NCBI GenBank assembly: GCA_900752535.1
Contig: CAADVV010000483.1
Coordinates: 1-11,828 of the forward strand
Source: Bacteroidales bacterium
Lineage (GTDB): Bacteria > Bacteroidota > Bacteroidia > Bacteroidales > Muribaculaceae
DNA length: 11,828 nt
Direction: 5' to 3'
A program made the translations under genes and the position numbers. Below, piece after piece: positions 6,644 to 11,828 of the stretch (position 1 is its first letter; every line of letters starts with the position of its first letter). The notes beneath the pieces were generated by a model. The model was not told the origin of the DNA, did not search any database, and saw nothing but the letters and a program-made list of their open reading frames with translations.

Positions 6644-7270
6644 ATGGAACTCTACGAAACTTTTGAGAAACGTCGCACTTACCGCGACTACACCGACAGA
6701 AGAGTAAGCGATGAAGCCCTTCGCAGAATAATTGCTGCTGCTTTTAAGGCTCCTACAAATGACCATCTAAGACAACTTGAATTTGTCGTTATACGCGACC
6801 GGAAGGACATCGCCAAAGCCATAGCCCCATTGGCAAAAAATATGGCGGCTTTTGAGGCTCTCGTGTCGGAAGTGGACGAATCGGGCGATCCCGATAAGAT
6901 GGCGATGTTTGCGGATGCTCTGCCAAAGCAGCAGAAGATGCTATTGCAAAGCGGGCTGTTGATAATCCCTTTCTTCCGTCAACTCACAACACCCTTACTG
7001 AAACCTGTCGAGCAAAGTTCGCTGAACTACTTCGCATCGGCATGGTGCGCTGTCGAGAATATGTTGCTTGCTGCCAACGCTGAAGGGCTGGGATGTGTAT
7101 TTCATATCCCTGTGGCTGATGAAGCCGACGAAATCAAGGCGATTGTCAAAGCTCCCGAGGGCTACGAAATGACATGTCTGCTGACGGTGGGCTATCCTTC
7201 AGAAGACGCTTTTCTTCCAAGGCAGAAGGAAATAGATCTTGATTCACGTATTCATATGGACACATTCTAA
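6644..7270 (+). CDS. Nitroreductase-family oxidoreductase
   Basis: This 208-residue cytoplasmic protein has the FMN-dependent nitroreductase fold. The N-terminal FEKRRTYRDYTDRRVSDEAL is the family's RRS.R.F-like start, which contributes FMN phosphate contacts. Helices follow, including APTNDHLRQLEFVVI (the usual AP(S/T).... FMN pocket segment). Then come WCAVENMLLAANAEGLGCVF (about 134-155) and the closing strand MTCLLTVGYPSE. The family acts as homodimers that reduce nitroaromatics, quinones or flavin-like compounds with NAD(P)H; the substrate here cannot be told. Length is normal for the family. It is divergent from the AraC regulator, its likely controller, and appears to be monocistronic. 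Confidence 0.92.
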   Translation: MELYETFEKRRTYRDYTDRRVSDEALRRIIAAAFKAPTNDHLRQLEFVVIRDRKDIAKAIAPLAKNMAAFEALVSEVDESGDPDKMAMFADALPKQQKMLLQSGLLIIPFFRQLTTPLLKPVEQSSLNYFASAWCAVENMLLAANAEGLGCVFHIPVADEADEIKAIVKAPEGYEMTCLLTVGYPSEDAFLPRQKEIDLDSRIHMDTF

Positions 7271-7311
7271 ATAGATCTGTGTGCACTAACCAAATCAGGC
7301 ACTTTTGGGAG

Positions 7312-7329
7312 ATAATTCTCCGGAATTAT
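7312..7329 (+). terminator. Weak hairpin downstream of the nitroreductase gene
   Basis: ATAATTC (7312-7318) pairs perfectly with GAATTAT (7323-7329) around a TCCG loop, 41 bases past the stop. The stem is AT-rich and no long T run follows, so termination would be inefficient at best. Confidence 0.3.
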
Positions 7330-7419
7330 TACAGTTTCATCCGATACTAAGAGAATTATTTTGTTGCGACCTTGTAACTTTTTGGGCATGTCTGCGTCTA
7401 ACAAATAAAGACTAAAAAT

Positions 7420-8721
7420 ATGATCAGACAACTATTTATTATCGCAACATTGATTCTCGCCTCTATTCCTGTAAATGCGTCGAATCAGCTTACGCCTGCC
7501 CAGAAAGCCGCAATCGTGGCACGGTTCGGGACCGAGGTGAAATATAATTTCGCGCATTTTCGCATGTCTAAAAGTGAGTGGGACAGTCTGTATATGGCAT
7601 GTATGCCGCAGATTGTCAATACGGCGACTGATGAGGCTTTTCTTGACAGTCTGAGACTTCTGTGTGTCTCGCTCAGAGACGGACATACAAATGTTTGGCG
7701 TTCTAATTCAAATTCCGGGAAACTATGTCTGCCGTTCTTCACAAAGAGGTTTGGCAACAGGGTTTATATAACCGATGTGGTCACTGACAAGATGATTAAG
7801 GCCGGTTTGCGCCCGGGAACGGAAATCCTTGAGATGGATGACATTCCCGTGATTGAATATGGTGAAAAAAATGTTGTCCCATATATACCGTCGTCCACCC
7901 CACAGTGGTCGCAGTCAATCGCTTTCTTTGGAGAGGAGCTGACTGTCGGTCCAATGGATCAATCGGTCAAGGTGAAGTTCCGAAATGCGCCTGACAGCGT
8001 TTTCACATTGAATGTCGAACGCGACATCAACTGGCAACACAACCCTTATGACAAGTGGGTTATTTCGTACAAGGAACTGCTTGGAAATGTGGGGTACATA
8101 AAGATTCCTTCATTTCAGCAAGGAATGTTCAGATACGATAAATTTGCGGAGGCATTTGATTCGCTGAAAAATTCTTCATCATTAATCATCGACATCAGAG
8201 ATAATGGCGGAGGCAACTCCGGATATGGTGACTTCGTTCTGCAGCTGATTTGTCCGGACTCAATCCCGACACTTCCATGGTCATCACCCAAATATATCCC
8301 CGTACTTAAAGCATGGAGACAACCCGAGGAACCTTATATCAAACACGACGGTCCTCTCGTCCCGTTTTCTGTCGACCGTCCTGAGGTCCCTAAATTTAAT
8401 GCTCCGGTGGTTCTCTTGGTAAACAGCAACTCATTCTCCGCATCTGAAGATTTTGCCGCCCTGTTTAAGGCTGCGAAACGAGGAACAATTATCGGCACTC
8501 CGACCGGCGGAAGCACCGGCCAGCCAATTTTTGTCGATCTCGGCTATGGCTATGCGGCAAGAATTTGCGCCCGTGACGAATGGCTGCCCGACGGAACCAA
8601 ATTTATCGGAGTGGGAATTATTCCGGATATAATTGTCGAAGAGACAGCCGAAATATTTGATGGCAAGGATGTAGTTCTGGATAAGGCTCTTGAAGTGATT
8701 TCATCACACTCTCCTAAATAA
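7420..8721 (+). CDS. Secreted S41-family (tricorn/IRBP-type) serine peptidase
   Basis: The product has 433 residues. The signal peptide is about residues 1-20 (MIRQLFIIATLILASIPVNA). LRDGHT (His89) is the conserved His motif of the tricorn-type S41B group. A PDZ-like region (about 108-200, RPGTEILEMDDIPV) is followed by GYIKIPSF and IIDIRDNGGG, which forms the oxyanion side. NSFSASEDF places the nucleophile at Ser340. The Lys used by CtpA/Prc-type S41A enzymes is absent (PTGGSTGQ, with Ser365 at that place), which agrees with a Ser-His-Glu type mechanism; a Glu near 387 (ARDEWLPDG) could complete it. It probably degrades peptides or proteins in the periplasm. The stop is eight bases before the small membrane protein gene, and a strong terminator follows both. 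Confidence 0.9.
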   Translation: MIRQLFIIATLILASIPVNASNQLTPAQKAAIVARFGTEVKYNFAHFRMSKSEWDSLYMACMPQIVNTATDEAFLDSLRLLCVSLRDGHTNVWRSNSNSGKLCLPFFTKRFGNRVYITDVVTDKMIKAGLRPGTEILEMDDIPVIEYGEKNVVPYIPSSTPQWSQSIAFFGEELTVGPMDQSVKVKFRNAPDSVFTLNVERDINWQHNPYDKWVISYKELLGNVGYIKIPSFQQGMFRYDKFAEAFDSLKNSSSLIIDIRDNGGGNSGYGDFVLQLICPDSIPTLPWSSPKYIPVLKAWRQPEEPYIKHDGPLVPFSVDRPEVPKFNAPVVLLVNSNSFSASEDFAALFKAAKRGTIIGTPTGGSTGQPIFVDLGYGYAARICARDEWLPDGTKFIGVGIIPDIIVEETAEIFDGKDVVLDKALEVISSHSPK

Positions 8722-8729
8722 AAACGGCA

Positions 8730-8954
8730 ATGACAAACAAAGCAAAAAGGAACCTATCTGTCTCACTGTTGATAATCAGTATAATAGCCCTTGCGGTTGT
8801 GATTATCTTTGAAGATTTCATACATCCGACTATCGACACGAAGGTATCATGGTACTTTATCCTCGCTGTGTGCGGCATATTCTGTTTCTCCGCCTCTTAT
8901 CGAAACTATACTAAAGTCGTCCGGGACGATAAGAAATTCGGAGATAAGGAGTAG
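8730..8954 (+). CDS. Small two-helix membrane protein, relative of 1281-1457
   Basis: The product is 74 residues from ATG 8730, eight bases after the peptidase stop, so it is cotranscribed. The N-terminus MTNKAKRNLSVSLLIISIIA leads into a first membrane segment (about 9-27). A loop with acidic residues (EDFIHPTIDTKVS) and a second segment (about 40-55, YFILAVCGIFCFSA) follow. The charged tail is YRNYTKVVRDDKKFGDKE. It shares NKxKRN at the start and YRN after helix two with the 58-residue protein at 1281-1457. No named family is recognised. Its position suggests it helps or regulates the peptidase, but this is a guess from location only. Confidence 0.65.
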   Translation: MTNKAKRNLSVSLLIISIIALAVVIIFEDFIHPTIDTKVSWYFILAVCGIFCFSASYRNYTKVVRDDKKFGDKE

Positions 8955-8979
8955 GCCCATTTAGTGACCCCTTCCCAAC

Positions 8980-9024
8980 AAAGTGCTTTATCGTACTTCA
9001 GCACAGTGCGATAAAGCACTTTTT
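8980..9024 (+). terminator. Strong intrinsic terminator of the peptidase operon
   Basis: AAAGTGCTTTATCG (8980-8993) is perfectly complementary to CGATAAAGCACTTT (9009-9022). Four more pairs (one G-U) can form inside, leaving a loop of about seven bases. The stem runs into TTTTT (9020-9024) on the + strand. It insulates the peptidase operon from the recombinase and capsule locus. Confidence 0.85.
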
Positions 9025-9103
9025 CTATACCGTCACATTGCCGCTTGTGTGTCTGTCCCAGGTCTCTTATTGTTCTTGAATCTGCGTTAAATAATGGAGT
9101 AGG

Positions 9104-9115
9104 GTAGAGCTCTAC
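9104..9115. repeat. 12-bp palindrome upstream of the recombinase gene
   Basis: GTAGAGCTCTAC is a perfect palindrome 39 bases before the recombinase start. It could be a dimer-binding operator for a repressor or a small leader hairpin. No TAnnTTTG promoter box is visible between it and the gene. Confidence 0.35.
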
Positions 9116-9154
9116 ACTATCACATAATAAACAGTTCAAAAATATCATCGAGTT

Positions 9155-10141
9155 ATGGCAACGATTAGACTAAAATACAGGCAATCATCTGTAAATGGCA
9201 ACGACGGAACGCTTTATAACCCTCATAAATCAATGGTGGGACTGGTGTCGTTTACGCGGCACCTTATTAATGACCTTGAGAAGATTGGCAAAAAGGCTAT
9301 GGTCAAGCGTTTTGAGACTACACTCAACAGTCTCCTGAGATATACAGAGGGAAAAGAAGTGAGTTGGAAGAATCTGTCTCCCACTTTTGTTCTCGGATTT
9401 GAGACATTCCTAATGAAGCGTGGACTGTGCCGCAATTCTACCTCTTTTTATATGCGTAATCTCCGGGCTATTGTTAATCGTGCAGCAGAGCCGGGTTTCG
9501 ACGTGCCTAATAATCTGTTCAAACATGTCTATACGGGCGTTGACAAAACTGTGAAAAGAGCAGTAAGCCTCGATGTAATCCGAAAGATACGCGACCTTGA
9601 CCTCACGGGGCGTCCGGCTCTCGACTTTGCCCGCAAGGTGTTTTTGTTCTCGTTTTATACCCGCGGAATGTCGTTCGTAGACATTGCCTTTCTAAAGAAA
9701 AGCAATCTGCATAACGGTTTGATTATCTACTGTCGCCGCAAGACCCGACAGCAGCTGAGGGTGAAGATTGAGCCGGAAATAAGCCGGATAATCGAGAGTT
9801 TCGGGGTAAGTGAAACCGCCTTTCTTTTGTCCATAATAACCGATGAGACGAACGACGTGGAGAAGCAGTATGAAAGAGCTTATGCGCGTATAAACCGGAA
9901 TATCCAGAAAGTAGGCAGTTTACTTGGCCTTGAGCCCAAACTGACCCTTTATGTGGCTCGCCATACCTGGGCAAGCATAGCCCATTCAAATCATGTTGCG
10001 CTCTCAACGATAAGTAAGGCTATGGGCCATGATTCGGAGAAGACTACCGTTATTTATCTGCAATCACTTGATACATCATCTGTTGACAAAGCGAACAGTG
10101 ACATTATCCGGTTGATGGACAGCGGGGAAAGGAAGAAATGA
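9155..10141 (+). CDS. Tyrosine site-specific recombinase, probable capsule promoter invertase
   Basis: The product has 328 residues from ATG 9155. Residues about 25-125 form the SAM-like core-binding domain, and about 135-320 the catalytic domain. Catalytic residues are Arg170 (FYTRGMSF), Lys196 (CRRKTRQ), Arg269 (LYVARHTWAS), His292 (MGHDSEKTT) and nucleophile Tyr301 (TTVIYLQSLD). In the HxxR box the first residue is Tyr266 rather than His, a substitution I believe is common in Bacteroidota relatives. The gene ends 38 bp before a perfect 22-bp inverted repeat that bounds a small promoter-bearing segment. In Bacteroides, capsule loci often carry an adjacent tyrosine recombinase that inverts the promoter locally (in B. 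fragilis the serine recombinase Mpi does this globally). The role as invertase is inferred from position; a master enzyme elsewhere could act on the same repeats. Confidence 0.88.
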   Translation: MATIRLKYRQSSVNGNDGTLYNPHKSMVGLVSFTRHLINDLEKIGKKAMVKRFETTLNSLLRYTEGKEVSWKNLSPTFVLGFETFLMKRGLCRNSTSFYMRNLRAIVNRAAEPGFDVPNNLFKHVYTGVDKTVKRAVSLDVIRKIRDLDLTGRPALDFARKVFLFSFYTRGMSFVDIAFLKKSNLHNGLIIYCRRKTRQQLRVKIEPEISRIIESFGVSETAFLLSIITDETNDVEKQYERAYARINRNIQKVGSLLGLEPKLTLYVARHTWASIAHSNHVALSTISKAMGHDSEKTTVIYLQSLDTSSVDKANSDIIRLMDSGERKK

Positions 10142-10179
10142 AGAAATGAAGGAAAGATTGCTCGTTATATAGAATTGTA

Positions 10180-10201
10180 AGTTTCTTCGGGAGAGACTGA
10201 C
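10180..10201. repeat. Left inverted repeat of the invertible segment
   Basis: This 22-bp arm begins AGTTTCTTCGGG and ends GAGACTGAC. It is a perfect reverse complement of 10377-10398. Flanking bases outside (10179/10399) and inside (10202/10376) do not match, so the arms end sharply, as expected of a recombinase crossover site. Confidence 0.92.
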
Positions 10202-10376
10202 GTTTCAGACTGCAAAGATACCAATTTATTGGGAACGGCGGTGACTACGCGGCTAAAAATTTGAAATGGAGGCTTGGAAAGTCATTCTTTTCAATTGGTC
10301 TCGCAAAACAAATATCTATGGGAGTATGATTCCGCTATTTTATAGGAATCTGATTTCCAGCACAATTGGTCGCTGT
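10202..10376. promoter_or_regulatory. Invertible promoter segment (175 bp), apparently in OFF orientation
   Basis: The segment lies between perfect inverted repeats, recombinase gene on one side and capsule leader on the other. It contains no gene. It has one full -7 consensus (minus strand, 10213-10220) and no rightward TAnnTTTG, so in the sequenced orientation it would not drive the capsule genes. Inversion would put the -7 element about 12 bp inside the right repeat, facing upxY. It also holds CCAATTTATTGG (10221-10232) and two copies of CAATTGGTC (10292-10300 and 10363-10371), possible regulator sites. Confidence 0.85.
10213..10220 (-). promoter_or_regulatory. -7 element of the invertible promoter, facing left
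   Basis: The minus strand reads TATCTTTG, followed by CAGTC, an exact TAnnTTTG match. No TTTG occurs at the normal -33 distance, so the promoter may be modest or need an activator. Transcription would start near 10206 and run through the left repeat toward the 3' end of the recombinase gene. Confidence 0.65.
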
Positions 10377-10398
10377 GTCAGTCTCTCCCGAAGAAACT
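10377..10398. repeat. Right inverted repeat of the invertible segment
   Basis: This arm begins GTCAGTCTC and ends CCCGAAGAAACT. It is the perfect 22-bp reverse complement of 10180-10201 and lies 182 bp before the upxY-type start codon. Confidence 0.92.
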
Positions 10399-10580
10399 GA
10401 TACTTTTAGAACGAGGTCGTTAAGAACTCGACAATATGGAATAATGGCAATTCGGAGAGGTAAGCCTAACATTAGAAAAACCTCTTTCTTTTTCAAACGA
10501 GCCTGTAACTGCTTGAAACTAAGTTTGTTTAGAGTTTGAGCAGGATTTGAAGTATTGCCTGTCTGTCTAATCATCCGCCG
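10399..10580 (+). promoter_or_regulatory. Capsule operon 5' leader region
   Basis: These 182 bases between the right repeat and the antiterminator gene have no coding frame of note and no promoter of their own. In the ON orientation they would be transcribed as an untranslated leader of roughly 200 nt including the repeat. In Bacteroides, UpxY proteins act through the 5' leader of their own capsule operon. A terminator-like hairpin lies at 10456-10493. The rest is AT-rich with several short self-complementary stretches. Confidence 0.6.
10456..10493 (+). terminator. Terminator-like hairpin in the capsule leader
   Basis: AGAGGT (10456-10461) pairs with ACCTCT (10480-10485), and two G-U pairs can extend the base. 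The loop is 18 nt, and TTCTTTTT follows at 10486-10493. This is a plausible attenuator to be overridden by the NusG-like protein encoded next. The stem is short, so it may be weak. Confidence 0.45.
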
Positions 10581-11120
10581 ATGGAGTCTGCCGAAAAGCA
10601 ATGGTATGTGATGCGGGATTTGAAGCGTAGAAACGCCAACACCCTCGCTATTCATGACCTGGAAGATGCCGGGCTGGAGGTGTACACGCCAATGACTCAG
10701 ATGATAATGACAATCGGTGGCCGTCGCCAGAGGCGAAATGTCCCGGTGATTCAGGACTTACTTTTCGTTCATGAGACGAGAGAGACACTTGACCCTTATG
10801 TGGCTAAGTTCCCGACTCTCCAGTATCGCTACCTCTTCGGCAAGACAAAGAATGAGCCTATGACCGTCCGCCATGAGGAGATGGAGAAGTTCATCTTTGC
10901 AGTCGACAACACCGAATCACCCAAATACTACATGCCTGGCGAACTTACCGCCTCCATGTATGGCAGGACGGTGCGCATCATGGGTGGTGTGCTTGACCAA
11001 TACGAAGGCCGCCTCCTGTCTGTTAAAGGCATGAGAAAGCGCCGCCTGATTGTGGAGTTGCCCGGCCTCATAACTGCTGCAGTAGAAGTAGAACCTGATT
11101 TCATTCAGATTATCAAATAG
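10581..11120 (+). CDS. upxY: UpxY-family transcription antiterminator (NusG-like)
   Basis: The product has 179 residues, normal for the family. ATG 10581 gives MESAEKQWYVMRDLKRRNA; the QWYV strand at the extreme N-terminus is the NusG N-terminal (NGN) domain start. The NGN domain runs to about residue 110 (LEDAGLEVYTPM, VIQDLLFVHETRE, RYLFGK, MTVRHEEMEKF). A KOW-like domain occupies about 125-179 (YGRTVRIMGGVLDQYEGRLL, then a closing VEPDFIQII). UpxY proteins bind RNA polymerase and stop premature termination in the leader of their own capsular polysaccharide operon. As first gene after the invertible promoter and immediately upstream of capsule genes, it fits that role. The symbol is the generic family name. 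No strong Shine-Dalgarno is seen, which is usual in this phylum. Confidence 0.9.
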   Translation: MESAEKQWYVMRDLKRRNANTLAIHDLEDAGLEVYTPMTQMIMTIGGRRQRRNVPVIQDLLFVHETRETLDPYVAKFPTLQYRYLFGKTKNEPMTVRHEEMEKFIFAVDNTESPKYYMPGELTASMYGRTVRIMGGVLDQYEGRLLSVKGMRKRRLIVELPGLITAAVEVEPDFIQIIK

Positions 11121-11129
11121 TTTTGCGTA

Positions 11130-11609
11130 ATGGTTTCCGCGCTTCCGTCAAGAGTCATGAACTATAGAGTTTCAGCCTCCTCACCGACTGATGAGCTGAT
11201 AACGCTCGGCCAGATTCTCTCCGAAGTCGGGGACTATGCGGCAAGTTTCCTTGATCGCGAGCACCTCTCGTTTGCTCGGAAATGTGCTGCCAGGCTAAAG
11301 AAAGTCGTGGCTGAACTGACCTGTCGAGGCTGTATCAAGTCGCCTGAAGACCTCTATGACATACCTGAGGGCCGAATTGACGCTACGGAGCTTTCATCAC
11401 TGACAATAGGTGAGTTGCACAACCTCTATCGCCAATGGCCAGTCCGTCACGGCAACACCTCCTCGATATCCCGTTTTGAGGCCCAAATCATCGAGGAACT
11501 GCAGAGCCGCAAGCCGTCAACCAGAGACGAGCAGCTCAAGATAGACTACTGCCTCGCCACCTACCACAACGAGCTGGAAAACGCCCTCTCTTCCATCTCC
11601 GGTAAATAA
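11130..11609 (+). CDS. Unrecognised protein in the usual upxZ position
   Basis: The product has 159 residues from ATG 11130, nine bases after upxY; ATG 11157 (MNYRVSASS) is a possible alternative start. It is a soluble, mostly helical protein without signal peptide or membrane segment. Visible parts are an N-terminal helical region (TLGQILSEVGDYAASFL, FARKCAARLKKVVAEL), a middle DLYDIPEGRI, and a C-terminal half (ELHNLYRQWPVRHGN, SRFEAQIIEELQSRK, TRDEQLKIDYCLATY). In Bacteroides this place holds UpxZ, a protein of about the same size that inhibits UpxY proteins of other capsule loci. I do not see UpxZ sequence features here, so this may be a divergent UpxZ or a functional substitute; neither is proven. 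Confidence 0.75.
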   Translation: MVSALPSRVMNYRVSASSPTDELITLGQILSEVGDYAASFLDREHLSFARKCAARLKKVVAELTCRGCIKSPEDLYDIPEGRIDATELSSLTIGELHNLYRQWPVRHGNTSSISRFEAQIIEELQSRKPSTRDEQLKIDYCLATYHNELENALSSISGK

Positions 11610-11632
11610 GTAAATAATAAGGTGTTGACAAT

Positions 11633-11669
11633 AAGATTATCGCTACTTAGATAATCTTTTAACTTTTTT
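11633..11669 (+). terminator. Hairpin and T-rich tract between the regulator genes and the capsule enzymes
   Basis: AAGATTATC (11633-11641) pairs perfectly with GATAATCTT (11650-11658) around an eight-base loop, and a T-rich tract containing TTTTTT (11664-11669) follows. It would limit transcription into the next gene unless antitermination is active, which suits the UpxY model. The stem is AT-rich, so strength is uncertain. Confidence 0.5.
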
Positions 11670-11676
11670 AGTATAT

Positions 11677-11828
11677 ATGTCAATATTCAAAGACAAGACG
11701 CTGCTGATAACGGGCGGCACGGGGTCGTTCGGCAATGCCGTGCTGCGCCGTTTTCTCGACACGGATATCAAGGAAATCCGCATCTTCTCGCGTGACGAGA
11801 AGAAGCAGGACGATATGCGCCATGAGTA
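11677..11828 (+). CDS. UDP-GlcNAc 4,6-dehydratase (FnlA/CapE/WbjB type), N-terminal part
   Basis: The gene starts at ATG 11677 and runs out of the window after about 50 codons. The start MSIFKDKTLLITGGTGSFGN shows the Rossmann GGTGSFG nucleotide-binding loop. It is followed by VLRRFLDTDIKEIRIFSRDE and KKQDDMRHE, typical of FnlA/CapE/WbjB enzymes. These extended short-chain dehydrogenases convert UDP-GlcNAc to a 4-keto-6-deoxy sugar, often with C5 epimerisation, as the first step toward UDP-L-FucNAc or related aminodeoxy sugars for capsule or O-antigen. Which product forms cannot be told from the fragment. It is the first biosynthetic gene of the locus. Its GC-rich codons contrast with the AT-rich gap before it. 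Confidence 0.88.
   Translation, partial: MSIFKDKTLLITGGTGSFGNAVLRRFLDTDIKEIRIFSRDEKKQDDMRHE

Noticed and set aside
7375..7384. TAACTTTTTG as promoter of the S41 peptidase gene
   Set aside because: It has extra T residues relative to TAnnTTTG and the nearby TTTG at 7360 is too close for a -33 element.
9155..10141. Integrase of an integrated mobile element
   Set aside because: No tRNA, direct attachment repeats or other element genes flank it, while perfect inverted repeats lie next to it; a local invertase is the better reading.
10142..10165. Short direct repeat AAGAAATG near the recombinase stop
   Set aside because: Low-complexity purine-rich sequence at the gene end; not convincing as an attachment site.
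10335..10655. Minus-strand open frame across the capsule leader and upxY start
   Set aside because: It overlaps the right inverted repeat and upxY, and the translation has no recognisable features; chance frame.

Overview
The window looks like chromosomal DNA of a gut-type Bacteroidales bacterium (phylum Bacteroidota). The evidence is TAnnTTTG-type -7 promoter elements, weak ribosome binding sites, many lipoprotein/secreted-protein genes, a Bacteroidales-style tyrosine recombinase, and a UpxY-like antiterminator heading a capsule locus. A family-level guess such as Muribaculaceae or Bacteroidaceae is inference only.

Positions 1-1823 hold a compact + strand group of envelope proteins: the end of a META-domain protein, a lipoprotein with carboxypeptidase-regulatory-like and Ig-like regions that carries a -1 frameshift, a 58-residue two-helix membrane protein, and a coiled-coil lipoprotein. 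Positions 1974-3335 are gene-poor, AT-rich and hairpin-rich. They contain a minus-strand excisionase-type HTH gene whose best ATG is followed directly by a stop codon, and two doubtful minus-strand frames that look decayed.

Positions 3371-8954 carry a secreted protein of unknown family, a secreted aspartic protease with two retropepsin-like lobes, a divergent AraC regulator/nitroreductase pair with phased GACAAA repeats between them, and a secreted S41 (tricorn-type) peptidase followed by a second small two-helix membrane protein. This block ends at a strong terminator (8980-9024).

Positions 9155-11828 are the most interesting part: the front end of a phase-variable capsular polysaccharide locus. 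A tyrosine site-specific recombinase is followed by a 175-bp segment bounded by perfect 22-bp inverted repeats (10180-10201 and 10377-10398). The segment contains a consensus -7 element (TATCTTTG) that points leftward, away from the capsule genes, so the sequenced allele appears to be OFF. Beyond the right repeat lie a leader of about 180 bp with a terminator-like hairpin, a upxY-type NusG-like antiterminator, an unrecognised small gene in the place where upxZ usually sits, another hairpin, and the start of a FnlA/CapE-type UDP-GlcNAc 4,6-dehydratase. The working model is that the recombinase flips the promoter, and UpxY then lets RNA polymerase read through attenuators into the polysaccharide genes.

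No rRNA, tRNA, CRISPR array or intact insertion sequence was seen.
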